Assembly (NCBI GenBank): GCA_016933695.1
Contig: JAFGAL010000015.1
Coordinates: 20,536-84,535, forward strand
DNA from: Candidatus Zixiibacteriota bacterium
GTDB taxonomy: Bacteria; Zixibacteria; MSB-5A5; GN15; PGXB01
Direction of reading: 5' to 3'
DNA length: 64,000 nt
The position numbers and the translations under genes were made by a program. Positions 1-8,651 of this stretch are shown in pieces; position 1 is the stretch's first letter, and each line of letters begins with the position of its first letter. The notes under the pieces are model-generated. The model made no database searches and was not told the origin of the DNA. It was given only the letters and a program-made list of their open reading frames with translations.

Positions 1-2
1 AT

Positions 3-353
3 ATCAAAGAGGTGGAAATAAACTACGTTGAATTGCCAATACTGGTCAAATATGCACCGGTGTCAACACAGCTTGTCCGTCCGCATCTTTTCGCCGGGCC
101 GGCAATCGCCGTCGAAATCGGCGCGACATCATACACCTATACCAGCGAAGCCGAAGTCAGCGACCTGGTCCACAATGTCGAGGTGAACGGTGTGATCGGA
201 GTCGGGGTCGATATCGCCCTCGGCACGGGTAATATTGTTTTCGATTTTCGATACATGCACGGGTTGACCAGTACATTCGATACCGGTAAACCCGAAGTCT
301 CTGACGGCGGCAAGAATACCGGTTTTGCTGTTATGGCGGGGTATTCGCTGTAA
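3..353 (+). CDS. outer-membrane beta-barrel protein, C-terminal part (5' truncated)
   Basis: The reading frame is open from the window edge, so only the C-terminal part of the gene is present. The protein shows alternating hydrophobic and polar residues typical of transmembrane beta-strands, with the phrase YVELPILVKY followed by a Gly-rich hairpin (HLFAGPAIAVEIGA), as in the bacterial outer-membrane beta-barrel families (PF13568-like). It ends in a hydrophobic strand (AVMAGYSL). A GTG at 12 is internal to the frame and is not a convincing start. The likely role is a small outer-membrane porin or structural barrel. Substrate and partners cannot be told. A 28-bp gap separates it from the next gene on the same strand. 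Confidence 0.7.
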   Translation: MKEVEINYVELPILVKYAPVSTQLVRPHLFAGPAIAVEIGATSYTYTSEAEVSDLVHNVEVNGVIGVGVDIALGTGNIVFDFRYMHGLTSTFDTGKPEVSDGGKNTGFAVMAGYSL

Positions 354-381
354 GTGACCAAACCTAAGGGCAACTTGTGGC

Positions 382-2394
382 ATGAAAGCACCCAATCGCG
401 TATTGAGCGGCGCCTACCTCATTCTGGCGGGACTCTTCGTCCTCAGAATAGTGCCTTTATTCCTGCCGGAATCCCGAACCTGGGGATTTAATCAGTTATT
501 ATTCCTGCCGGAATGGTGGACATATGCCTATCTCGCTCTGTCCGTGACAGCCCTGATCCTGCCGTTTTATCGTTTCACCGATACAATTGGCATAAAAGCC
601 ATCAAGACGATTAATCGCCATGTGTTCGAAATTCCTCATCGCGGGTATTTTCGGATTGGTATGGTCGCCGCCATGCTGTTTTTATTTATTCTATTCTCAA
701 CCCCGACCCATTTTCTTGGCGATGGATACCAGATGATTGCCAATCTGTCCGAGCAGGCCGGACAGTTCTTCAAGTGGAGTGAGATGGGCACAACCCTACT
801 GCAATCATCGATCTATTCCCTGCTGAGCGATTCGAACGAAACCGCGGCTCTGTTGACATTCAGAATTATATCCTGGGGTTCCGGGATCCTGAGCATTTAT
901 CTGTACGTTCTTATTGCACGTATTATCACGGACAATCCGCTCAAACGGTTATTGGTTTTGATGGTTCTGATACTTTCAGGCTCGCTTCTGCTGTTTTTCG
1001 GCTATGTCGAAAATTACCCCCTTCTGCAGGCCATTTACGCGGCATTTATCTATTTCGGTTTGCGGCGTTTGCATACGGGGCGCGGTTTGCTATCGGTCAC
1101 GATCGTATTCTTTATGGGGTTATTCTTGCACTTGCAGGTCGCGATGTTTTTCCCGGCGCTAATCTATTTGGGATTGGCTGAAGGCAAAGGGAATCGATTG
1201 CATGTACACTACAAGTGGATGGTGTTTGCAATTCTGGCAGTGATCGGTATTGCGCTATTGGGATTGGCCGTTTACACATATCGAACGGATTTATCTTTTG
1301 CCGGTCATTTCATGCCGTTTCTCACGGGAAAAGCCGTCGCCCCCGGGTACACCGTTTTCAGTCTGCCGCATTTACTTGATATCGGGAATGAATTGCTCCT
1401 GCTGTCCCCCGCAATCATGGTGTTCGTGGCATTACTCATTGCGGAAAGAAAAGAAATCCGCATGACCAAAACCGCATGGTTTCTGATCATCTCCTCTCTG
1501 GGGGGATTGTTGTTTTTGCTGGTGATCGATCCCAAGCTGTCCATGCCGCGCGATTGGGATCTTTTCTCGTTGTCGGCACTGGCGCCGACCCTGCTTCTCG
1601 TGCATCTTCTGCCCGAGACGAGCCATCATATCATGACGCGCCTGCTCCCGTCACTGGGGCTGTATCTGTTGCTTGCGGTCGGCATGTTCTTGTCAACCGC
1701 CCTGAATACGAAGGCATCGTTAGACAATATCGAATACATTATTCATCTCGACCGGGGCAAATCGCTTTCGAGTCTGATCTGCCTTCGGGATTTTTACCGC
1801 AAACATGATATGCCCGCCCGTGCGGATTCGGTGAACATGACCTATTATTTTTATTATCCCAATGACCGGATGATCAAGGAGGCATTCGACGCGCTGGCCG
1901 TGGGGGATGTCGGCAAAGCCGAACGATTGCTGACGTTGATCGCGCCGGATAAGTTCAACTCGCATTATCACAGTTTGCTGGCAACATACTATTATATCAA
2001 AGGCAATCTCGACTCCGCCCTGTATGAAACCAAGGCGGCTATCCAACTGGGACGCTACAGCGTTGATCTGTATCGCAAGCTGGGACTGATACATCTGGCG
2101 CGAGACCGATTTGATGATGCCGCCTCCGCGCTTCGCGCGGCGCATGCCATCGACCCGCATGATGAAAAGGTTATAGAAAATCTCGCGGCGGTGTTTCTGG
2201 CGTCGCAACAGGCCGATTCGGTTGCATATTATTCCAATCAACTTATTACGGCCGATTCCGGCCATACTCAGGGATATGTATTGCTGTATTCATTGTATTA
2301 TCAACTCAATCAATCCGATTCGGCACAGAAATATGCCGAGTTGTATTATCGTTTCGGCGGCAGTGATTCAGTCCAAATGGACGCACCTCAGTAG
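382..2394 (+). CDS. polytopic membrane protein with C-terminal TPR repeats (GT-C glycosyltransferase-like)
   Basis: 670 residues. The first ~470 form many hydrophobic helices, and the last ~180 are soluble TPR-type helical pairs (residues ~490-660). After the first helices there is a loop with HFLGDGYQ (Asp about residue 114), the place where GT-C glycosyltransferases such as the PMT/ArnT families keep a catalytic acidic residue. This suggests a lipid-linked-sugar transferase with a periplasmic TPR tail. Function is inferred from architecture only. No exact family was recognised, and an O-antigen-polymerase/TPR protein is the main alternative. The methyltransferase downstream begins 27 bp later and may be cotranscribed. 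Confidence 0.6.
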   Translation: MKAPNRVLSGAYLILAGLFVLRIVPLFLPESRTWGFNQLLFLPEWWTYAYLALSVTALILPFYRFTDTIGIKAIKTINRHVFEIPHRGYFRIGMVAAMLFLFILFSTPTHFLGDGYQMIANLSEQAGQFFKWSEMGTTLLQSSIYSLLSDSNETAALLTFRIISWGSGILSIYLYVLIARIITDNPLKRLLVLMVLILSGSLLLFFGYVENYPLLQAIYAAFIYFGLRRLHTGRGLLSVTIVFFMGLFLHLQVAMFFPALIYLGLAEGKGNRLHVHYKWMVFAILAVIGIALLGLAVYTYRTDLSFAGHFMPFLTGKAVAPGYTVFSLPHLLDIGNELLLLSPAIMVFVALLIAERKEIRMTKTAWFLIISSLGGLLFLLVIDPKLSMPRDWDLFSLSALAPTLLLVHLLPETSHHIMTRLLPSLGLYLLLAVGMFLSTALNTKASLDNIEYIIHLDRGKSLSSLICLRDFYRKHDMPARADSVNMTYYFYYPNDRMIKEAFDALAVGDVGKAERLLTLIAPDKFNSHYHSLLATYYYIKGNLDSALYETKAAIQLGRYSVDLYRKLGLIHLARDRFDDAASALRAAHAIDPHDEKVIENLAAVFLASQQADSVAYYSNQLITADSGHTQGYVLLYSLYYQLNQSDSAQKYAELYYRFGGSDSVQMDAPQ

Positions 2395-2421
2395 CCATTA
2401 AACACGGAAAGGGACTATGCC

Positions 2422-3129
2422 ATGTATTCACAAACGGCGCGATATTATGATCTGATATACCGTCAGTTCAAGGACTATCCCAACGAGTGCCGACTGGTCG
2501 ACGAGTTTGTCAGGACTCACCTGCCGTCTGCCAAACGCCTGCTCGATGTTGCCTGTGGAAGCGGCACACATGCTGAAATTCTGTCGCGCGAGTACGGATA
2601 CCAGGTCGACGGACTTGATCTCGAACCGGATTTTGTTGAGATCGCCGGAGGCAAAGCGATCAACGGTTCCATCTATCATGCGGATATGACCGATTTCGAT
2701 CTTGGCACGACCTATGATGTCATTCTCTGCTTATTCAGTTCCATAGCATATGCCAAAACCGAAAAGCATATTATCCGCGCTCTGACCTGTTTTCGAAAAC
2801 ATCTGGCCGGCGGCGGGATGATTCTGGTGGAACCCTGGTTTGCGCCGGATGAGTTTTTCCCCGGACGCGTGCATCTCGACACCGCCGAAGACGAAAACAC
2901 AAAAATCTGCCGAATGGCATACAGCGACGCGGCCGGGACCGTATCCCGCATTCACTTCGAGTACCTTCTCGGCACCGGTGAGGGTCTTGCCCATTTCAGC
3001 GAGATTCATGAACTGGGTCTGCTTACCAAAGCGCAAATGCTTGACTGCTTTCATCGGGCCGGTCTTGATGTTTCCTATCAGACCGGCGGATTCTGCGGCC
3101 GGGGTTTGTATATAGCACGAATGCTTTAG
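2422..3129 (+). CDS. class I SAM-dependent methyltransferase
   Basis: 235 residues with the Rossmann methyltransferase fold. Motif I is LLDVACGSGTH (residues ~40-50), the S-adenosylmethionine-binding glycine loop. The acidic residue ending strand beta2 lies in GLDLEPDFV, and the motif IV region is YDVILCLFSSIAY. It falls in the broad Methyltransf_25/11 type, which methylates small molecules, lipids or proteins; the substrate cannot be read from sequence. The ATG at 2422 is preceded by a purine-rich GGAAAGGGA. It directly follows the TPR membrane protein on the same strand, so it could act on the same envelope product, but that is a guess. Confidence 0.8.
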   Translation: MYSQTARYYDLIYRQFKDYPNECRLVDEFVRTHLPSAKRLLDVACGSGTHAEILSREYGYQVDGLDLEPDFVEIAGGKAINGSIYHADMTDFDLGTTYDVILCLFSSIAYAKTEKHIIRALTCFRKHLAGGGMILVEPWFAPDEFFPGRVHLDTAEDENTKICRMAYSDAAGTVSRIHFEYLLGTGEGLAHFSEIHELGLLTKAQMLDCFHRAGLDVSYQTGGFCGRGLYIARML

Positions 3130-3217
3130 GCTGATCGCCCATCAGGTTCCACTGGATTAACGCGCCTCGGTGTATTATTTTCGACGGAAACGTTGATATA
3201 CAGAGAAAGGCGGCTCA

Positions 3218-3991
3218 ATGAAAACACTGACCCTGCTGTCATGGAACGTAAACGGTATCCGTGCCATTGCTCGCAAAGATGCTTTTGGCTGGTTCCATGA
3301 GCAGAAACCCGATATCCTGTGTATTCAGGAAACCAAAGCGCAGGAAGATCAAATTCCCAGGGATTTCCGGGAAATCGACGGATACCACACCTATTTCAGC
3401 GCCGCCGAACGCAAAGGATACAGCGGTGTCGGGCTGTATACAAAAGAAGAGCCGCGCGATGTCAAACACGGTTTCGGAATCAACGAATTCGACAGCGAGG
3501 GGCGCACCATTATCGCTGAGTACGAAAAATTCATTCTGTGCAATATTTACTTCCCCAACGGTAAGGCCTCGAAAGAACGCCTGGCCTACAAAATGGCGTT
3601 CTATGATGCCTTTTTGAATCATATCGAAAAGCGGCGCAAGAAAGACACCGAAATCATTATCTGCGGCGATGTCAATACCGCCCACAAGGAAATCGATCTG
3701 GCCCATCCCAAAGAGAATGAAAAAGTATCCGGTTTCCTTCCCGAAGAACGCGCCTGGATCGACAAACTGGTACAACAGGGCTATCTCGATACCCTGCGCA
3801 TGTTCAACCAGGAACCCGGTCAATACAGCTGGTGGGATTTGAAATCCCGCGCCCGCGAACGGAATGTTGGCTGGCGGATTGACTATTTCCTCGTCAGCGC
3901 CGGGCTTGAACAGAATGTAAAAAACGCCTTTATCATGCCGGAAATCATGGGTTCGGACCACTGCCCGGTCGGCATTGAACTGGCGCTGTAA
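3218..3991 (+). CDS. xth: exodeoxyribonuclease III / AP endonuclease
   Basis: 257 residues, the usual length for the ExoIII (Xth) family. It starts MKTLTLLSWNVNGIRA, with the catalytic metal-binding Glu in CIQETKAQ (residue 38), then GDVNTAHKEIDL (catalytic Asp/Asn), a basic segment before WRIDYFLVS, and the C-terminal GSDHCPVGI with the catalytic Asp-His pair. All conserved ExoIII residues I would expect are visible. It cleaves DNA 5' of abasic sites and removes 3'-blocking groups in base-excision repair, in the cytoplasm. The ATG has an AGAAAGGCGG ribosome-binding site. It is separated by about 90 bp from both neighbours and looks like a stand-alone gene. Confidence 0.95.
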   Translation: MKTLTLLSWNVNGIRAIARKDAFGWFHEQKPDILCIQETKAQEDQIPRDFREIDGYHTYFSAAERKGYSGVGLYTKEEPRDVKHGFGINEFDSEGRTIIAEYEKFILCNIYFPNGKASKERLAYKMAFYDAFLNHIEKRRKKDTEIIICGDVNTAHKEIDLAHPKENEKVSGFLPEERAWIDKLVQQGYLDTLRMFNQEPGQYSWWDLKSRARERNVGWRIDYFLVSAGLEQNVKNAFIMPEIMGSDHCPVGIELAL

Positions 3992-4079
3992 TGTCTCTTT
4001 TCTTGCTCTATGCGGGGCAAACCGGTATATTAGGCCGGCACCAAAACAACCATTCGGAGTGATGACATAGAGGTATGCA

Positions 4080-5054
4080 ATGGAAAAAATACTGATTACC
4101 GGCGCCATCGGACAGATCGGCTCGGAATTGACGATGGCCCTGCGGGAACGCTACGGCAAAGAAAACGTGATTGCCACCGATATCAGAATGCCCACCGACG
4201 TCGACCTGCGCGACCAGGGACCGTTCGAGTTTCTCGACTGCCTCGATCCGCATCATATTACCCGCGTCATGCAGATATACCAGGTTGACACCATCTACCA
4301 TCTCGCCGCGATTCTGTCGGCGGTCGGCGAGGCGAAACCCAATCAGGCCTGGATGGTGAATGTCAATGGGCTGTATAATATTCTCGAGGCCGCGCGGCAA
4401 TATCATTGCGCGCTTTTTGTCCCCAGTTCCATCGGCGCATTTGGACGGTCAACCCCCAAGGACAAAACACCCCAGGACACGATCCAGCGGCCGGATACCA
4501 TGTACGGTGTCTCCAAGGTTACCGGGGAATTGATCTGCGATTATTACCACAAACGGTTCGGACTCGACTCCCGCGGCGTGCGTTTCCCCGGCCTCATCTC
4601 GTATGAAACCGAGCCGGGCGGCGGAACCACCGATTACGCGGTGGAGATATTTTTCGAAGCACTCAAGCATAAAAAGTATACCTGTTATCTGAAGGAAGAT
4701 ACCTCGCTGGATATGATGTATATGCCGGATGCGATCACGGCCATGATTCAACTGATGGAAGCCGATCCGTCGCGTCTCAAACATCGCAATGCGTTCAATG
4801 TCACCGCGATGAATTTCACGCCGGCACAACTGGCCGAAGAAATCAGGAAACATATCCCCGAATTTGAAATTGAATATTCAGTCGATCCGATCCGGCAGGA
4901 GATCGCCGATTCCTGGCCGAATTCGCTCGATGACAGCGCGGCGCGCGAAGAATGGGGCTGGAATCCGAAATATTCCATGGCAGCCCTGACCAAGGATATG
5001 CTGGATAAAATCACCGAACGGATTGAACTGCCGTCGGAACAAAAATCACGCTGA
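4080..5054 (+). CDS. NAD-dependent epimerase/dehydratase-fold L-threonine 3-dehydrogenase
   Basis: 324 residues of the extended short-chain dehydrogenase type. The NAD-binding motif is GAIGQIGSEL (residues ~8-17) and the catalytic Tyr-Lys pair is in MYGVSKVTGE. The segment ending PGGGTTDYAVEIFF is characteristic of the SDR-type L-threonine dehydrogenases that resemble UDP-galactose 4-epimerase. Such enzymes oxidise L-threonine to 2-amino-3-oxobutyrate, which a ligase (not in this window) splits to glycine and acetyl-CoA. The alternative is a nucleotide-sugar epimerase, but the PGGGTTDYAV segment argues against that. Confidence 0.85.
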   Translation: MEKILITGAIGQIGSELTMALRERYGKENVIATDIRMPTDVDLRDQGPFEFLDCLDPHHITRVMQIYQVDTIYHLAAILSAVGEAKPNQAWMVNVNGLYNILEAARQYHCALFVPSSIGAFGRSTPKDKTPQDTIQRPDTMYGVSKVTGELICDYYHKRFGLDSRGVRFPGLISYETEPGGGTTDYAVEIFFEALKHKKYTCYLKEDTSLDMMYMPDAITAMIQLMEADPSRLKHRNAFNVTAMNFTPAQLAEEIRKHIPEFEIEYSVDPIRQEIADSWPNSLDDSAAREEWGWNPKYSMAALTKDMLDKITERIELPSEQKSR

Positions 5055-5447
5055 GTTTTACCGTTTTTCCCTAATAATTCAGGGCCGGGTCGCAGACCAG
5101 CAATCCGGCCCTGATTATCTGCCATCGCGCCAATTTTATCATAACCCATTGTAATTTACTCAGATATATCCGAGACCAAACCATTTCATTATAATACACT
5201 ATCATTTCATTATAAAACGCTCACCCGCATTACTACTCCTCTCTCATTTGCTTATCTATTGCATATCAACACATTAGACTTCCCGTTATTTGGGCACGTC
5301 TTTTGATGGGATGGCATAATGGCTTTTAATGGGCAATCATCGAAAGATGACTGCAAATGGATAGTGAGTGTTTTTTGTGCAGCTACCGGATGCAAGGAAT
5401 GAGAGATCGTCAGTTAAACAATAATATGGCCTCAAAAGGAATAGAAA
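5055..5447. other. 393-bp intergenic region with a weak hairpin and a direct repeat
   Basis: No convincing gene. A hairpin lies just after the dehydrogenase gene: CAGGGCCGG (5080-5088) pairs with CCGGCCCTG (5105-5113) across a 16-nt loop. No T-tract follows, so it is at best a weak terminator. A 13-bp direct repeat CATTTCATTATAA occurs at 5182-5194 and 5203-5215, 21 bp apart (two helical turns), in an A+T-rich stretch. No clear -35/-10 pair for the downstream reductase was identified. Confidence 0.5.
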
Positions 5448-7394
5448 ATGAATTGCATGTATCCAAAACTGTCTGAGCCGGGTCGAATCGGCAATCTGGT
5501 GATTAAAAACCGGGTTGTCAAAGCCCCTCAGTCAACAGGTATGAGTAATATCGATGGAAGTGTTTCGGAACGTCTGGTTCGCCATTATCGTGAATTGGCG
5601 CGCGGCGGAACCGGTTTGATTGTGGTTGAATACGCTTTTGTCGACAATATCGCCAGCAAATCGGCCCATTGCCAGCTTGGGATTTCAAATGTCGAACATA
5701 TTCCCGGTCTGGCCTGGCTGGCTGATGTCATCAAAGACAATGGAGCGCGCGCGGCGATTCAAATCGAACATTGCGGACGTCAGAAATTCCTGGGAGCGCC
5801 GCCGATCAAGTCGGCTTCGGCTATTGCCTGGCCGGCGCTGATGCAACGCGTGGGCCGCAACGCCATCCCGGAACCCCTGACAATCGATGAAATTCTGGAA
5901 ATCGAAGAGGCTTTCGGGCAGGCCGCCCTTCGGGCGGTAATGGCCGGATTCGAGTTGATCGAAATCCACGGCGCTCACGGGTATCTCATCACCAATTTCC
6001 TCTCCCCTCATACCAACAAACGCGACGATATGTACGGCGGCTCACTGGAAAACCGGATGCGGTTCCTTCTGGAAATCGTCAACAATATTCGTGGCAAAAT
6101 CGGCCCGAATTTCCCGCTGACGGTTCGTCTCAGCGGCTCCGACTACGAACCGGACGGGTTCGGCATAGAGGAAACCATACAGGTGTGCAAAGTCCTCGAG
6201 ACCCGAGGTATCGATGCCATTCATGTTTCCGGCGGCGATCACCATCAAATGATTCACCAGGTCAGCCCGATGGCCGTCAATCGCGGACATAACGTCTGGG
6301 CGGCAGAAGCCATCAAAAAAGCAATCTCCATTCCGGTTATCGCATCCGGCTCGATCACCATGCCGGATTATGCCGAGGAAATTATCGCCACCGGCAAGGG
6401 GGATTTCGTGGGGCTGGGACGTCCGCTCTGGGCCGACCAATACTGGACGAAAAAGGCGATCGCTGGACATCCGGAAGACATTCGCCCCTGCATCCGCTGT
6501 AACGAAGGGTGCCTGGAACGCACGTTTTTCCGCTTCCGCGCCGTTACCTGCGGTGTCAATCCGACTATCGGGCGTGAAGGCGACCTGCAAATCACTCCCG
6601 CCGAGAAACCGAAACGCGTGGTGGTGATCGGTGGCGGCCCCGGCGGGATGGAAGCCGCGCGTGTTTGCGCCATGCGCGGTCACAAAGTGACGCTGTATGA
6701 GAAACGCAAATTGGGCGGCGTTCTGAATGAAGCCTCGGTGCCCGAATTCAAATCCGACATCCGGTTTTTCCAGCAATACCTGATGACACAAATGAAGAAA
6801 CTCAAGGTGGGTATAATCGAAAAACAGGCCAAAGTCGATATGTTCGACGGCACCAATTACGACGTTGCGATTGTCGCGATCGGCGCCAAACCGTCCAAGT
6901 TAACTATCCCCGGAATCGATCGGGCCATGGTCTATGAGGCGGTGGATATTCTCAATAACAGCCGCAATGAAGGTGAAAACGTGGTCGTGATCGGCGGTGG
7001 TCTGGTCGGCTCCGAGGTTGCCATGTTTCTCTCGGAACAGGGCAAAAATGTCACGGTCGTGGAAATGCTCGATGAAATCATGAGGGATTGCGCCGTCACC
7101 GATAAGATCGCCTACTCCGAACGAATCGCCGATGACAGGATCAAAATTATCACCTCGTATAAACTGGATGAAATCAGGGAACACAGTGTCATCATCGTCG
7201 ACAAGGCCGGTCGCCGGTGTGAACTGGAAGCCGACATGGTCGTCATGGCCGTCGGGTACTCCGCCCAGCATGAGCTGTACAGCCAGCTGAAGAAGGAAAC
7301 CGAAATGGAAGTGTACGCCATCGGCGACTGCGTGGTGCCGGGCAAGATCTATGACGCCATTCATACGGCATATAAAATGGCGATTCAAATATAG
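5448..7394 (+). CDS. FMN/FAD/4Fe-4S NADH:flavin oxidoreductase (2,4-dienoyl-CoA reductase / enoate reductase family)
   Basis: 648 residues with the complete three-part layout of the FadH/BaiCD/enoate-reductase group. An Old-Yellow-Enzyme TIM barrel (residues 1-~340) contains HGAHGYL and GRPLWAD. A 4Fe-4S Cys cluster is formed by C348, C351, C355 and C368. A flavoprotein disulfide-reductase-type FAD/NAD(P) unit has GGGPGG at ~395-400 and a second GGGLVGSE Rossmann motif. Such enzymes pass NAD(P)H electrons through FAD and the Fe-S centre to FMN and reduce activated C=C bonds, for example enoyl-CoA or 2-enoates. The substrate is not determined. The ATG at 5448 has an AAAAGGAAT ribosome-binding site. 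Butyrate kinase starts 33 bp downstream, so a joint role in short-chain acid metabolism is plausible. Confidence 0.88.
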   Translation: MNCMYPKLSEPGRIGNLVIKNRVVKAPQSTGMSNIDGSVSERLVRHYRELARGGTGLIVVEYAFVDNIASKSAHCQLGISNVEHIPGLAWLADVIKDNGARAAIQIEHCGRQKFLGAPPIKSASAIAWPALMQRVGRNAIPEPLTIDEILEIEEAFGQAALRAVMAGFELIEIHGAHGYLITNFLSPHTNKRDDMYGGSLENRMRFLLEIVNNIRGKIGPNFPLTVRLSGSDYEPDGFGIEETIQVCKVLETRGIDAIHVSGGDHHQMIHQVSPMAVNRGHNVWAAEAIKKAISIPVIASGSITMPDYAEEIIATGKGDFVGLGRPLWADQYWTKKAIAGHPEDIRPCIRCNEGCLERTFFRFRAVTCGVNPTIGREGDLQITPAEKPKRVVVIGGGPGGMEAARVCAMRGHKVTLYEKRKLGGVLNEASVPEFKSDIRFFQQYLMTQMKKLKVGIIEKQAKVDMFDGTNYDVAIVAIGAKPSKLTIPGIDRAMVYEAVDILNNSRNEGENVVVIGGGLVGSEVAMFLSEQGKNVTVVEMLDEIMRDCAVTDKIAYSERIADDRIKIITSYKLDEIREHSVIIVDKAGRRCELEADMVVMAVGYSAQHELYSQLKKETEMEVYAIGDCVVPGKIYDAIHTAYKMAIQI

Positions 7395-7427
7395 GATTAT
7401 GCTGACAGAACCGACAAGAGGACAACC

Positions 7428-8495
7428 ATGGAAAAGAACATACTGGTAATCAATCCCGGATCGACATCAACGAAAATCGCCATGTATAAGAATGAACAAC
7501 CGGTTTTCTCGGAGGAGATTTCACACCGCGCTGAGGATTTGGCGAAATTCGAGAGCATCATGGATCAACAGGAATTTCGTGAAGGCCTGATCATTTCTGC
7601 CCTCCAAAAGGCCGGTTATCACATAAACGACATCGACTGCATCATCGCGCGCGGCGGGGCGCTGCGCCCCCTCCCGAGCGGGACGTATCGTATTAACGAT
7701 CATATGCTCTACGATCTCAAAGAAGGCGTCTACGGTCTGCATGCGTCGAACCTGGGTGCGGTACTGGCCCGTCGTATCGCCGATACAATTAAAGTGGACG
7801 CATTCATTGTCGACCCGATCACGGTAACGGAACTGGAAGATATCGCCAAGTTATCCGGACTTCCCGATATCGAACGCGTGAGTATTTTCCACGCCTTGAA
7901 CCAGAAAGCGGTCGCTCGTCTGGCCGCCAGAGACCTGGGCAAACGATATGCGGATTGCCGGTTTATTGTCGCCCATCTCGGGGGCGGTATTTCGGTGGGA
8001 GTGCATAAATACGGCCGGGTGGTCGATGTCAACAACGCTCTGAACGGTGACGGCCCGTTCGCGCCCACGCGCTCGGGACATTTGCCGGTCTGGAGTCTGG
8101 TTGAGCTGGCGTTCTCCGGAAAATACACGGAACGGCAGTTGAAGGAAAAAATCTGGAGTAACGGCGGCGTGACGGCATACCTGGGCACCAGCGACATGCG
8201 AGAGGTCAAGGAACGCATCAAACAGGGCGACCAAAAAGCCCGGCTGGTGTATGAGGCCATGGCCTACCAGGTCGCCAAGGAAATCGGCGCATTTTCGGCG
8301 GTACTCGAAGGCAAGGTCGACGCGATCGTGCTGTCGGGAGGATTGGCCAGAGATGAGGAGTTTGTCGGGTTAATCAAAAAACAGGTGGGATTTATCGCAG
8401 ATTTTATGATATACCCGGGTAGTGATGAAATGCGGGCGCTTGATATGGGGGCCGTGCGAGTATTAATCGGTGAAGAAGAGGCCAAAGAATACTGA
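7428..8495 (+). CDS. buk: butyrate kinase
   Basis: 355 residues, the usual length of the Buk family (ASKHA fold, acetokinase group). It begins with the phosphate-binding strand LVINPGSTSTKIA, carries a Gly-rich VAHLGGGISVGVHKYGR core, then NALNGDGPFAPTRSG and the C-terminal ATP-binding stretch VLSGGLARDEEF. It interconverts butyryl phosphate + ADP with butyrate + ATP, or acts on branched-chain acids. The partner phosphotransbutyrylase (ptb) is not in the window. It follows the flavin oxidoreductase by 33 bp and precedes the methylmalonyl-CoA mutase genes, from which it is separated by a separate promoter. Confidence 0.93.
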   Translation: MEKNILVINPGSTSTKIAMYKNEQPVFSEEISHRAEDLAKFESIMDQQEFREGLIISALQKAGYHINDIDCIIARGGALRPLPSGTYRINDHMLYDLKEGVYGLHASNLGAVLARRIADTIKVDAFIVDPITVTELEDIAKLSGLPDIERVSIFHALNQKAVARLAARDLGKRYADCRFIVAHLGGGISVGVHKYGRVVDVNNALNGDGPFAPTRSGHLPVWSLVELAFSGKYTERQLKEKIWSNGGVTAYLGTSDMREVKERIKQGDQKARLVYEAMAYQVAKEIGAFSAVLEGKVDAIVLSGGLARDEEFVGLIKKQVGFIADFMIYPGSDEMRALDMGAVRVLIGEEEAKEY

Positions 8496-8563
8496 AGCAG
8501 CGGGCGATTATCGCTCAGATTTCCGGTATTTGAAAAAATGGACATCGTGACCGGTTAAAGTAC

Positions 8564-8592
8564 TTGACTCTTGATGAAATCCGCTATATAAA
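8564..8592 (+). promoter_or_regulatory. predicted sigma70-type promoter for the mutase operon
   Basis: TTGACT (8564-8569) and TATAAA (8587-8592) are separated by exactly 17 bp, about 60 bp before the first mutase ATG. This would start transcription near 8600 and separate the mutase genes from buk. No cobalamin-riboswitch box was seen in the leader. Confidence 0.55.
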
Positions 8593-8651
8593 GACGCTTG
8601 TTAAAAACGTTTAGTATGTATTATGAATGAAAATAGTTGGGAATAAAAACC

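Noticed and set aside
8496..8651. Cobalamin riboswitch upstream of the mutase genes
   Set aside because: No B12-box-like sequence or long leader; the predicted promoter is only about 60 bp from the start.
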